From contig NZ_LT635861.1 in NCBI RefSeq assembly GCF_900128485.1, positions 15,876 through 79,875 on the forward strand: a stretch of DNA of 64,000 bases. Reading direction: 5' to 3'. The stretch is from Duodenibacillus massiliensis (lineage in GTDB: Bacteria > Pseudomonadota > Gammaproteobacteria > Burkholderiales > Burkholderiaceae_F). Below, one piece after another: positions 8,144 to 17,278 of the stretch. How positions within the stretch are numbered: the first letter of the stretch is position 1; every line of letters starts with the position of its first letter. The position numbers and the translations under genes were made by a program. Under the pieces are notes generated by a model, which made no database searches, was not told the origin of the DNA, and was given only the letters and a program-made list of their open reading frames with translations.

Positions 8144-9466
8144 ATGTCACTGAAGAGAAAGATCTACTCGAAGTTTTTGGAATGGAAAAGCGATCCGAAT
8201 CGGATGCCGCTGGTTGTCAAAGGGCTGAGGCAGTGCGGAAAAACCTACTCTGTGCTGGATTTTGCGCGCAAAAATTACACTCATGTGGTGTATTTGAATT
8301 TTGAAGCCTATCCGCAGTTAGGACAGGCGTTTGAGGGGACGCTGGCGGTTGACCAGATCATGATGATGGTTTCAGCGCAGTTGGGCAAAACTTTAACGCT
8401 TGTTCCCGGTAAAACCGTCATCGTCGTGGATGAAATTCAGAAGTGTCCGCAGGCGCGTACTGCACTGAAGTTTTTTAAGATGGACGGGCGTTATGACGTT
8501 ATTGCCACAGGGTCGCTGCTCGGCGTGAACGGTCATGGTGATGACGCGTCATCGATACCGGTTGGCTATGAGACGACACTGACGATGCGGCCGCTGGATT
8601 TCGAGGAATTCCTTTGGGCTAACGGTATTCCTGAAGCAGCGGTCGGAATGCTTAAGAATGCTCTGGTATCTGAAACGCCGGTGCCGGAGCCGTTACACGG
8701 ACGGATGCATGAGCTCTTGCTTCAGTACGCGGCAATCGGAGGAATGCCGGCTGTTGTGGATGCCTTTATTACAACGCACAACATGAGCCTGGTGCTGCAA
8801 AAGCAACGTGATCTGCTTAACTCCTATCGCGGCGATATGACGAAATATGCGCAGGGTTCTGACAAGACGCGCATCAAGGAGTGCTTTGACTCCATTCCGA
8901 GGCAACTGGCTAAAGAGAACAAGAAATTTAAGTATTCCGAGGTGAAAAAGGGGGGACGCGCCAGCGAGTACCTCGGCACGCTGCAGTGGCTTGAGGATGC
9001 GGGCCTTATCCATCGCTGTCGTAATGTGACCATCACGGAGTTGCCGCTGGAGGTTTTTTCGATGGAGGACTGCTTCAAGGTCTACCTGGCGGATACGGGG
9101 CTTTTTATCGGGATGCTTGAAAGGGGTACGGCAGCCGATATTCTGACCGGAAATCTCACGGGCAGTAAGGGGGCTATTTTTGAGAATCTCGCAGCCGATA
9201 TTCTTACAAAAATGGGCAGAAAAATTTATTACTTCCAAAAGACCTCAGGTCTGGAGGTGGATTTTCTGATCCGGTACAAAGGTAAATGTGTTCCGCTTGA
9301 AGTGAAGGCAACGAGCGGTAATGTGAAAAGCACAAAGACGATTCTCAAGCACCCGGAAAAGTATCACGTGGAGAGTGCAATTAAGGTCGGACGCTATAAC
9401 GTTGGACGAAACGGCAATATTCTGACCATACCTTTTTACATGCTCTTTTTGCTCACGGATTATTGA
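8144..9466 (+). CDS. AAA_14/DUF4143 ATPase
   Basis: About 440-aa protein of the widespread AAA_14-DUF4143 family, often horizontally moved and of unsettled role. Walker A is GLRQCGKT (about 26-33) and Walker B VIVVDEIQ (about 94-101), with a sensor-like IATGSLL. The C-terminal DUF4143 part ends in EVDFLIRYKGKCVPLEVKA, the restriction-endonuclease-like D...EVK signature of the family. The ATG at 8144 is preferred because the family begins near there; a TTG at 8120 is possible. No strong ribosome site precedes either. The AT-rich repeat array upstream suggests acquisition as a unit. Its stop lies 7 nt from the converging gene. Confidence 0.85.
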   Translation: MSLKRKIYSKFLEWKSDPNRMPLVVKGLRQCGKTYSVLDFARKNYTHVVYLNFEAYPQLGQAFEGTLAVDQIMMMVSAQLGKTLTLVPGKTVIVVDEIQKCPQARTALKFFKMDGRYDVIATGSLLGVNGHGDDASSIPVGYETTLTMRPLDFEEFLWANGIPEAAVGMLKNALVSETPVPEPLHGRMHELLLQYAAIGGMPAVVDAFITTHNMSLVLQKQRDLLNSYRGDMTKYAQGSDKTRIKECFDSIPRQLAKENKKFKYSEVKKGGRASEYLGTLQWLEDAGLIHRCRNVTITELPLEVFSMEDCFKVYLADTGLFIGMLERGTAADILTGNLTGSKGAIFENLAADILTKMGRKIYYFQKTSGLEVDFLIRYKGKCVPLEVKATSGNVKSTKTILKHPEKYHVESAIKVGRYNVGRNGNILTIPFYMLFLLTDY

Positions 9467-9473
9467 CGCGGCT

Positions 9474-10556
9474 TCAGCTCGTGAAGGCAAGAACCCAGCG
9501 CCTGAAAAACGGATCCGTGAGCTCAAACGCTTCATCGGTTTTCGTGATGTCTTCGGAACGCATGAGTTTGGAAAGTGCACTGTAGGTGGTGCTTGTCGGG
9601 CTGCTTCCGTCGTTAACCGGACGCCCGAAAAGCGCAGTATCTCTGATGACGCGGCGGTCAGTCAGCGTGAGGGAAGTCCAGAGCACCAGATAATTCATGT
9701 CGTGCCCGGAGACGACTTCAGCCACAGCGGCTTCAAGCGCACCGTCTTGCAGAGTGCGTCCGTAAAGACTGAGTTGATCAAAAAGGGCAGCTCCCAGTAT
9801 CCGTGTGTAATGCGGGTGGCCGTGCGTGATGTTGAAAAGTTCCTGTGCGGTTTTGCGGGCATCTTCTCCTGCAACGGGGCTGAGTAATTTTGCGAGGCAG
9901 ACAACGCTGTCTTTCCGCGCGGGGGATTTAAGTGCAACAACGTCAGCCAAGCTGTAAAAGGGGCCTTTGGGCTTAGTGAAGAGATCCGCGGTGAGTGCTT
10001 GCGAATACACGCAGAAAACACAGACCGCATGCCTGAGTTTTGAAAGTTCAGAGCTGAGTTTTTCGGTTGGGGCTTTGCCAAAGAGAAGGACTTCGGCAAA
10101 CTCGTCAAAGATTACGGTGAGGCCCGGTTTTTCGCGGCCGGCGGCGTCTATCAGACGGACGGCGTCTTCTAAAAGCACAGTGCCGTCCGATGTTGCAGGG
10201 AAAGTGACGCTGAGCCTTTCCGGGGTGAGCTGAAGTGTGATTTCGGGTATTACGCGAAAGTGCGCGAGAAGCCGGGAAAAGCTGCGGGACTCAACACTTT
10301 GCAGTACGGCCTGCACGATGAGTGCTGCAAATGTCTGTGTGCTCACCGCTTTTTGCACACGCACCGTGACGGCGGGCAGTTTGCGGTCGGCGGCGGTTTT
10401 TTCAACAACCCTTACTGCACCGAATCCGCGCGGGGCCGTGAGAGCGAGATGCCTTCCGGACACAAGAGCGGCTGAAAGGGCTTTGTGTTCTTTTTCGCGT
10501 CCGGGAAACGAGAGGGTTTCAAGAGCGTCATCGGAGCGGAAGGGATTGACGTACAT
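9474..10556 (-). CDS. STAND/archaeal-type ATPase with degenerate Walker A
   Basis: 360-aa protein laid out like the AAA ATPases of the ATPase_2/STAND group: an opening FPGREKEHKAL box, a P-loop region, Walker B LTVIFDEFAEVL (about 146-157), a sensor-like stretch, and a C-terminal winged-helix-like end finishing DPFFRRWVLAF. The P-loop reads APRGFGAVRVVE, so the Lys-Thr/Ser needed to bind phosphate is missing. It may be a non-hydrolysing regulator or a decaying gene, although the frame is intact for 360 codons. It converges on the DUF4143 ATPase gene. Confidence 0.65.
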   Translation of the reverse strand: MYVNPFRSDDALETLSFPGREKEHKALSAALVSGRHLALTAPRGFGAVRVVEKTAADRKLPAVTVRVQKAVSTQTFAALIVQAVLQSVESRSFSRLLAHFRVIPEITLQLTPERLSVTFPATSDGTVLLEDAVRLIDAAGREKPGLTVIFDEFAEVLLFGKAPTEKLSSELSKLRHAVCVFCVYSQALTADLFTKPKGPFYSLADVVALKSPARKDSVVCLAKLLSPVAGEDARKTAQELFNITHGHPHYTRILGAALFDQLSLYGRTLQDGALEAAVAEVVSGHDMNYLVLWTSLTLTDRRVIRDTALFGRPVNDGSSPTSTTYSALSKLMRSEDITKTDEAFELTDPFFRRWVLAFTS

Positions 10557-10683
10557 ATCGCAATTTTTCGTAACGAACTTCTAAGGGTTAATCCTATCGA
10601 AAAATTTCGATATCCGGGATGGTTTGGAAAGAACAAACCCGAGCAAGCTTTCCGGTGTCGGCAGCTGCTTATGACTGCTGTTA

Positions 10684-10830
10684 TGTTTATCTAATCATAT
10701 ATCTAATTGTTATCTCATCACAAGATATTTAAATACTTGTATTAAACAGTTTTGTATGTTGATATAATGGAATAAATATATTGTGATTATCTAATCATAA
10801 TGTTGTGATTAGATCGTGATTATATTGGTG
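10684..10830. promoter_or_regulatory. AT-rich regulatory region with repeated ATCTAATCA-type sites
   Basis: Between the two diverging genes (10557-10883). TATCTAATCA-like elements occur near 10689, 10700 and 10711. A perfect dyad TGATTA-TC-TAATCA lies at 10784-10797, and TGTGATTAGATCGTGATTA direct repeats follow to about 10822. A TATAAT -10 candidate is at 10763-10768. The base composition is far below that of the neighbours. Probably the operator region of the downstream AlbA_2/HATPase gene. Confidence 0.55.
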
Positions 10831-10883
10831 GTCTGACGGAAGCTCTGGAAGTTGCTCCTTTGGATTTGAAGCTTGGTACTGAT

Positions 10884-12251
10884 ATGCGTCGGGAAGATCT
10901 GAATACTGAATTTAAGCGGCATTATGTCGATGACATCAAGGCAACGGTTATCGCGTTTGCCAACACGCAAGGAGGATATCTGTATGTCGGTATCGAGGAT
11001 GACGGGACTGCCTGCGGAGTTTCGGATCCTGACGGTGCCGTTCTTCAGATTCAGAATGCACTGCGGGATTCGATCACGCCGGACGTGATGGCGTGCGTCA
11101 ATTGCCGCGGAGAAGAAATTGACGGCAAAGATGTTGTTGTCGTTGAGGTCAAACAAGGAAGTCAGAGACCTTACTTTCTCAGGGGCAAGGGACTGCGTCC
11201 GGAAGGTGTCTTTGTCAGGCAGGGACCGTCAACTGTTCCGGCAGACGTCAATGCGATCAGGGAAATGCTGATGGAAACCGCAGGAAGAGTTTTTGAGAAA
11301 GAGGTTTCCTTTGAGCAGGAGCTCTCCTTTGATTACACATCGAGATACTTTGCTCAGGCCGCGGTTGCCTTCGGGGATCAGCAGAAAAAAACGCTCGGTC
11401 TGGTTAATAAAAACGGGCTTTACACAAATCTTGCGCTGCTTTTATCCGATCAGTGTCCGTATTCCCTGAAAGCCGCGGTTTTTCAGGGAACAGACAAGAT
11501 GATTTTTCGTGACAGAGCCGAATTTGAAGGCTCCGTTTTGGAGCAGTTTGACAAAGCCTTGGCTTTTTTGGAGAAACACCAGTCAAAGCGTTCTGTTTTT
11601 CAGGGCGCGAAAAGAATCGATATACCGGACTATCCGATGATGGCCGTCAGAGAAGGACTCACGAATGCTGTTGTGCACCGGGAGTACGCAAGTACCGGGC
11701 CGATTCTGATGAGCATTTTCTCTGACAGACTGGAAATTCTGAATCAGGGCGGATTGCTGCCGAACTTCACAATAGATGAAGTTCTCAGAGGGGTATCTGA
11801 GCAACGCAACGAAAAGCTGGCAGCCGTGTTTTACCGCCTGGGACTGCTGGAAGGCTACGGGTCCGGTTACAGCAGAATGCTTTCAGCCTATGCCGGCACG
11901 GGGAAGAAACCGGAAATTTCCGTCACGCGCTTCAGTTTTATGCTGACTCTGCCCAATGTGAACGGCGGTTTGGAGGATGTAAGCGGACGAGCGGTTATCC
12001 GGGAGCAGCCGCAGCAAGTTGTGCCCGCAGTTTCGCTTGAAGATCTCTCCGAACGGGCAAGAGAGCGGATGCAGAAGGTTCTGCAGCGCTGCCGTCAACA
12101 GCCTCAGATAACCCGCGCGGAGGCGCAGGATTTGTTGGGCGTTTCGCAGAGTACGGCAACACTGCTGCTTAACGCCATGGTGCAGCGCGGGCTGCTGGTG
12201 TCTGTTGGTTCAGGACCAACGAAGGCCTATCGCCCGACTGGCTTGGCTTAA
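10884..12251 (+). CDS. AlbA_2 / HATPase-domain putative transcriptional regulator
   Basis: About 455-aa COG2865-type protein. N-terminal AlbA_2 (Schlafen-like) domain: ED-NTEFKR, then FANTQGGYLYVGIEDDG (about 5-45). Central HATPase_c_4 region: MAVREGLTNAVVHREY, DRLEILNQGGL, and GLLEGYGSGYSRM (about 250-340). A C-terminal winged helix is seen in ITRAEAQDLLGVSQSTATLLL. Such proteins are predicted DNA-binding regulators and often lie near defence or mobile genes. The ATG at 10884 starts right at the conserved part; an in-frame TTG at 10860 is an alternative. The repeated dyads upstream may be its own operators. Confidence 0.8.
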   Translation: MRREDLNTEFKRHYVDDIKATVIAFANTQGGYLYVGIEDDGTACGVSDPDGAVLQIQNALRDSITPDVMACVNCRGEEIDGKDVVVVEVKQGSQRPYFLRGKGLRPEGVFVRQGPSTVPADVNAIREMLMETAGRVFEKEVSFEQELSFDYTSRYFAQAAVAFGDQQKKTLGLVNKNGLYTNLALLLSDQCPYSLKAAVFQGTDKMIFRDRAEFEGSVLEQFDKALAFLEKHQSKRSVFQGAKRIDIPDYPMMAVREGLTNAVVHREYASTGPILMSIFSDRLEILNQGGLLPNFTIDEVLRGVSEQRNEKLAAVFYRLGLLEGYGSGYSRMLSAYAGTGKKPEISVTRFSFMLTLPNVNGGLEDVSGRAVIREQPQQVVPAVSLEDLSERARERMQKVLQRCRQQPQITRAEAQDLLGVSQSTATLLLNAMVQRGLLVSVGSGPTKAYRPTGLA

Positions 12252-12339
12252 GTACATGCGACAGTCTGTCGGTGGGGGATGACGGAGATGAATCCCGTCA
12301 GCTTTCCCACCGGAAACATACCGGACTGAAGGTTGAGGA

Positions 12340-15300
12340 TCAGTGCGTCTGCAGCGTAAAGATTTCCTGCAGTTCGTTCTTGGAGAGATCTCCGATCCAG
12401 TTTTCGCCGGTCTCAACCGTCATCTCTGCCAGGGCCTTCTTGGATTCAATCATCGTGTTGATCTTTTCCTCAAAGGTCTCGGCGGAAATAAAGCGGTAGA
12501 CGTTCACGGAAGACTTCTGCCCGATACGGTAGGCGCGGTCCGTGGCCTGGTTTTCCACGGCCGGGTTCCACCAGAGGTCGTAATGGATGATCGCGGTGGC
12601 AGCGGTGAGATTAAGCCCGGTGCCTGCGGCTTTGAGCGACAGGATAAGCACCTTGTCGCTGCGGTTAGTCTGAAAGCTGTCGACAATTGCCTGGCGCTCT
12701 TTCTGGGCCACACCCCCGTGAATAAATTTCGGCGTGCTGCCTGTCTTCTCGCCGATCCACTTCTGCAGCAGTTTCCCCATCTCCCGAAACTGCGTGAAGA
12801 TCAGTACCTTGCGCCCTGCGGCTTCGAGATCCTCGAGAATTCCGAAAAGCCGCTGCATCTTGCCGGAATACTCCGCGGAAGCGTAAGAGCCGTCCTTAGC
12901 GTACTGCGCGGGGGCATTGCAGATCTGCTTAAGCTTCATCATGAGCGTGAGAACCATCGCACGGCGCTCCATGGGACTCATGCCGTCGTTAATCTGTTCA
13001 AGCGACTTTTTAACGACCTTGTCGTAAAGAAGCGCCTGCTCTTTGGTGAGCGTGCAGTATTCATCGGTCGAAATCTTTTGCGGCAGCTCAGGCGCAATCG
13101 CCTTGTCGGTTTTGAGCCTTCGCAGAATAAAGGGCGCCGTGACGCGCTTAAACTGCTCGGCCGTTTCTTCATCGTGCTCGATTTCGATGGGCTGCGCGAA
13201 GGTGTTCTTAAAGCCCGTTGCGGAGCCGAGAAGCCCTGGGTTGGTGGCTTCCATGATGGACCAGTATTCCATGAGCCGGTTTTCCACGGGCGTGCCGCTC
13301 ATCGCAACGACCCCGTCAGCCTTGACGGTACGCACGCTCTTAAAAGTGGAGGTGCGGTAGTTTTTGACGGCCTGGGCTTCATCCAAAATGAGAAGCCGCC
13401 AGGCGCGCTCCGCAAGCGTGTTGACGGAAGACCTGAGCGTGCCGTAGGTCGTGAGCACTGCGTGCACCGTCTCTTTTTCACCGGGCAGCGCCCGGCCCGG
13501 GCCGTAGTAGACGTGCAGTTTAAGTTTCGGCGCAAAGCGCGCGGTTTCTCTCTGCCAGTTGGTGATAAGTGACGTCGGCACCACAATGAGCGCGGGTTTG
13601 CCTTTCAATTCCCTGCGGGTGCGTAAACCTTCAAGAAGCGTAATCACCTGCAGCGTTTTTCCGAGCCCCATGTCGTCAGCAAGGATCGAACCGATCCCGA
13701 TACGGACATTGCGCATCATCCAGCGGTAGCCCCGTTCCTGATAGGGCCTGAGTGTTGCTTTGACGGTTGCGGGAATGGGGGTGTCGGTTTCTTTAAGCAG
13801 CCTCTGAAGCGCCGTGCGCACGGCCTCGGTGAGCTGAACCGGGCTTGAATCCATGTCGCCCGTGAGCGCTGCGCGCAGAATCGCCATTTTGGTGAGGCCC
13901 TGCTTTTGCGCCTCGATGCGGTTGCGGATGCGGGTAAGTTCCTTTTCATCCACAAACATAAAGCTGTCGTGAAAGCGTACGACGCGTCCGGCCATGGCTG
14001 AAAGCGCTTTGAGTTCTTCGCACGAAATCGCTTCGCCGCCCACCGCCACCTTCCAGTCAAAATCCAGCAGGTCCATAAGGCCCATAAAGCCCTGCGACAC
14101 ATCCCAGTTTTCCGCAAGGTCAATCTGCATCGTGGCCTGAGGTGCGAGAAGCTTTCTGAGGCTCTTCGGAAGAATCACCTTGACGCCCAGAAGCCTTAAC
14201 TGCGGAATCGCTTTAAAGAGAAGGGGCGTCAATTCCTGCATCGTCACAAGCGTCGTCTCCGAGCCCTTTCGCAGAAGGTCGGTGAGTTCCGCACAGTGGT
14301 TGCTTAACCTTGCGGCCGTGCGCATCGCGTCAAAGCGGACCGGCTTAAAGGCGGGGTCGGCCAAAATGCGCTTCAAAGTGGCATAACCCGCGCCTACCGC
14401 GCCTCCGCTGGAGTTTTCGTCCATCGACAAAAACCCGAGCTCAACCGTGAGGGGCTCTTCAGCGGCCTTATCGGTGTCGTGCGCTTCGCTTCCGTGCCAG
14501 GGATCGCGCACCGTGAGAACTGGTTTTAAGTGCACGGCAACAGAGGCCGTACTTTGCGCCAGGGGGCTCAACCACTCGGAAAGCCGCAGGCGCAGCGCCG
14601 TGTTTTCGGGGTTTTCGAGCGTATCGGTGTAGTCCGCGGCAAATAGCGCCGTGTTGTCGGGCAGCAGCGTCTCGCCGCGAACCTTTTCAAAGCCCGCGCG
14701 CACGAAGCTGTCGATGAAGATCCCCAGAACAATTTCGCCCATGGTGACCGCACTCATCGCGTCCGGGCGCCCGAGGATCTCAAGCCAGGGTTTGTCCACC
14801 CGCAGAAAAAGCGCACCGAGTTCCCGGGTGAGCTCCCGGATTTCAGGGGACGTGGTCGCGGGAATCCAGCGCACCGCAAAGCAGCCTTCGGCGGGCTCAT
14901 AAATCTGCGGCATCGCAGCCTGAACCATCATGAGTTTTGCCGCCAGCACCCAGGCGTCGTAGAAGGCTTCGATTTCCTCGGCTTCGCTGTCAAGTTTCTT
15001 CGCGTTTAAAAAGCCCGAGAACATCTCGTGCACGCGCACGGGGCTTCCGTCCGGGCGCATGTCACCGACGCGGCAGGACACAAGTTTCCCGCTTTCGTGG
15101 TCAAATTCCTGCCAGTAAAGGGTTTCGGAGGTTCGCACCGCGCCCCAGGTATTGACCGAAATCAGTGCTGCGGGGTGCTCTTCGTCGGACACGAAAACGG
15201 GCGGAGTGTGCTCCGAGAGTTTTGTGAGTTGCGCTTTGGCAACCTTGGCCGCTGCCGTGAGCACCTTTCTCACCGTTTCCCGCAAGTTTCCGCCCACGTA

Positions 15301-16095
15301 GCCCGCGGGCTTTTCTGAGAGGAGCGCGAGCTGCGCGTCCGGTTCAAACGCGGGCGTCTTAAAGGTCAGCGCCGAGAGGCTTCTCAACCAGTCTTCCTTG
15401 GTTTCGGCTTCGGTGGGGGCGGACCAGGTGTTGTCGTCATCGATGTAAAGATCGGTGATGTTGCTGTCCTGCATCACCGACGCATCAAACGTGCCGGCCG
15501 CATCGGACGGATCGGCGCGCTTGAGAATATCGCGCCAGGCGGGTAGTTCCGAATTGAGTGCCCGCCCGATTTCTACGCCTCTTAACGCCAGTTCTTTTGT
15601 GAGGTCAATGCCGCGCAGCGCAAAGAGAATGAAGGGATTGGCATCGATCTCCTGGCTCATCTTGTAAATGACCGCCGCGATGTGTTTGCAGGGCACCGCG
15701 CTGTCCGGGCACGAGCACTGCATGTCCATGTCCCGCCAGCTCGCGGGAAACAGGCGGATCCCGATCTTTTCGCATAAGGGGAGGATGTCGGGTGACAGTT
15801 CGCGCGCAGAGAGCTTGGCAAGAATGAGGGGCGAGGACGCGACGGCATCAAGCAGCTTTTCGCGCTGCTCGCGGGAGATTTCGGGGAGCTTCAGAGTTAC
15901 CGTATAAAACGGATCGTAGTGCCCGATAACGCGCGCCTTGACGGCGTGCTGTTCAAAGTCAAGCCGGAAGGATTTGACTTTGCCGGTGTTGGCGTAGGTT
16001 TTGCCGCGGGGGATGCGGTTGGCGTAGTCGATGTGCGTGAGGGCGTTGAGCCACTGCTCGCCCCACCAAGTGGTGCCGTATTCGGTGCGTGCCAT
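12340..16095 (-). CDS. SWIM zinc-finger SNF2-family helicase
   Basis: 1251-aa DEAD/DEAH-superfamily-2 ATPase of the bacterial SNF2 (HepA-like) type. Order of domains: a SWIM zinc finger (CSCPDSAVPCKH, about residue 125), a long central region, the SNF2 core with DDMGLGKT Walker A (about 811), LLILDEAQAVKN (about 903), and a helicase C-terminal half with AGTGLNLTAA, WWNPAVENQATDRAYRIGQ (about 1190). The start at 16095 (MARTEYGTTWWGEQW) is chosen because this opening is typical of SWIM-SNF2 proteins; the frame extends further upstream without conserved sequence. It converges on the AlbA_2 gene. Likely role: ATP-driven remodelling of protein-DNA complexes; partners unknown. Confidence 0.9.
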   Translation of the reverse strand: MARTEYGTTWWGEQWLNALTHIDYANRIPRGKTYANTGKVKSFRLDFEQHAVKARVIGHYDPFYTVTLKLPEISREQREKLLDAVASSPLILAKLSARELSPDILPLCEKIGIRLFPASWRDMDMQCSCPDSAVPCKHIAAVIYKMSQEIDANPFILFALRGIDLTKELALRGVEIGRALNSELPAWRDILKRADPSDAAGTFDASVMQDSNITDLYIDDDNTWSAPTEAETKEDWLRSLSALTFKTPAFEPDAQLALLSEKPAGYVGGNLRETVRKVLTAAAKVAKAQLTKLSEHTPPVFVSDEEHPAALISVNTWGAVRTSETLYWQEFDHESGKLVSCRVGDMRPDGSPVRVHEMFSGFLNAKKLDSEAEEIEAFYDAWVLAAKLMMVQAAMPQIYEPAEGCFAVRWIPATTSPEIRELTRELGALFLRVDKPWLEILGRPDAMSAVTMGEIVLGIFIDSFVRAGFEKVRGETLLPDNTALFAADYTDTLENPENTALRLRLSEWLSPLAQSTASVAVHLKPVLTVRDPWHGSEAHDTDKAAEEPLTVELGFLSMDENSSGGAVGAGYATLKRILADPAFKPVRFDAMRTAARLSNHCAELTDLLRKGSETTLVTMQELTPLLFKAIPQLRLLGVKVILPKSLRKLLAPQATMQIDLAENWDVSQGFMGLMDLLDFDWKVAVGGEAISCEELKALSAMAGRVVRFHDSFMFVDEKELTRIRNRIEAQKQGLTKMAILRAALTGDMDSSPVQLTEAVRTALQRLLKETDTPIPATVKATLRPYQERGYRWMMRNVRIGIGSILADDMGLGKTLQVITLLEGLRTRRELKGKPALIVVPTSLITNWQRETARFAPKLKLHVYYGPGRALPGEKETVHAVLTTYGTLRSSVNTLAERAWRLLILDEAQAVKNYRTSTFKSVRTVKADGVVAMSGTPVENRLMEYWSIMEATNPGLLGSATGFKNTFAQPIEIEHDEETAEQFKRVTAPFILRRLKTDKAIAPELPQKISTDEYCTLTKEQALLYDKVVKKSLEQINDGMSPMERRAMVLTLMMKLKQICNAPAQYAKDGSYASAEYSGKMQRLFGILEDLEAAGRKVLIFTQFREMGKLLQKWIGEKTGSTPKFIHGGVAQKERQAIVDSFQTNRSDKVLILSLKAAGTGLNLTAATAIIHYDLWWNPAVENQATDRAYRIGQKSSVNVYRFISAETFEEKINTMIESKKALAEMTVETGENWIGDLSKNELQEIFTLQTH

Positions 16096-16338
16096 GAGTC
16101 GGAAACCGGTTGTCGAAAGAAGAGGGCTGCACGGGGAAAAGCCGTGCAGGAGAAAGGGAAAGTCGGGGGTATTGTAAGGGGACGGTGGGATGCACGGGAA
16201 TAAAAACCATGTGCACGGCAGACGGGGCGGACAGACTCGTTTGCGGTAAGAAGAGAAACGGGGCAAGTACGGGAGTTCCAGGCTTCAGGCTGAGGCACCG
16301 GTAGATGTCAAGTCTTCTTTCCGCTAATTTACAAATTT

Positions 16339-16803
16339 TTATATGTGTGAGTTCTGAGGGGCTCTGCCCTCTCCACCTTCGGCGGATTCACCCAGAGTTT
16401 TTTGGCCTGTAGAAAAACTTTTGATGCAGCTGTGCAGCACCGTTCGCGCAGCAGAGGTCGTTGCGCGAACGAGCAATGTGACCTTGTCGCCAGCATCCAT
16501 ACCGGTGTGCTCAATTAAATATTTTTCAAGATTGAAATAAAGTCCTTCCGAGGCCGGATCGATGGGGAACGTCGGCTTATCGCCCATGGCGGCCATTTCC
16601 TTGGTCGTTTTGAGGATTCTCACAGCAGCATCTCTATCAATAATTCCGGCTCGGGCGCACATGACCACATGAGCTTTGTTCATGTCGAGATAGGTCTGAT
16701 AAGAATGAGCCACTTCATCGGGGATGCCGGGCTGGTTTATGTACTTGACCATGCTTGCCGCGGGGGCTTTCTTTAGTTTGCCGCGCATGTTGAGCTGTGC
16801 CAT
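16339..16803 (-). pseudogene. Argininosuccinate-lyase-like relic
   Basis: The first ~105 residues match the N-termini of the two intact lyases at 23143 and 25937 (NKAHVVMCARAGI, MAAMGDKPTFPIDP, LYFNLEKYLIEHTGM). After GMDAG the frame is lost. Shifting by one base restores HIARSRNDL, the conserved substrate loop, so there is a frameshift near 16488; the sequence then ends without the rest of the enzyme. Third, dead copy of the family, next to aspartase. Confidence 0.8.
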
Positions 16804-16920
16804 TTCATCCTCACTTTTTCGGAAACAATCCGATGCGATTAAGGGTTAGAGGCTTTTGGTCTCCTTCTTCGGCATTTCAACAGCATGCTTGGACTTCTTT
16901 TCACAGTATGACTAAATATC

Positions 16921-17223
16921 ATGGAGAAGCATTCCACGGTCGAGGAACTCACCGCCAACTTTGACGGGCGGCGGGTTGTTTATCCCTATTCCGAAATCGA
17001 TGAGCTTGAGCTGTGTTACGCAACGACGATTCATGAGTCACCGGGGAGCGAATACCCGATCGTCGTGATGCTCAAGCGCAACCTGATCTACACGGGTGTG
17101 ACGCGAGGGAAAAAGCTCGTAGTGATCGTGGGGCAGAAGCGGGCCTTGGCGATGGCTATGCGGGGAAAGCAGACGGTGAAGCGTTTGATGGGCCTATCGC
17201 ATTGGTTGAGGTGCGGTGAGTAA
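16921..17223 (+). pseudogene. RecD2-type helicase C-terminal relic
   Basis: 100 codons resembling the UvrD_C_2 end of RecD-like helicases: DELELCYATTIHESPGSEYP, then RNLIYTGVTRGKKLVVIVGQ. The usual segment between these motifs is shortened by about 8-10 residues, and the ATPase core is absent. Clearly a truncated remnant. It lies beside the lyase relic, marking a decay zone between the SNF2 gene and aspA. Confidence 0.7.
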
Positions 17224-17227
17224 AGAA

Positions 17228-17258
17228 AAGCCGCTTTGGATTTTCACCGAAGCGGCTT
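17228..17258. terminator. Bidirectional terminator before aspA end
   Basis: AAGCCGCTT and AAGCGGCTT perfect arms with a 13-nt loop; AAAA precedes and TTT follows, so it can act on either strand. It lies 21 bp from the aspA stop. Confidence 0.75.
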
Positions 17259-17278
17259 TGACGTCAGGGCGTGGGTGC

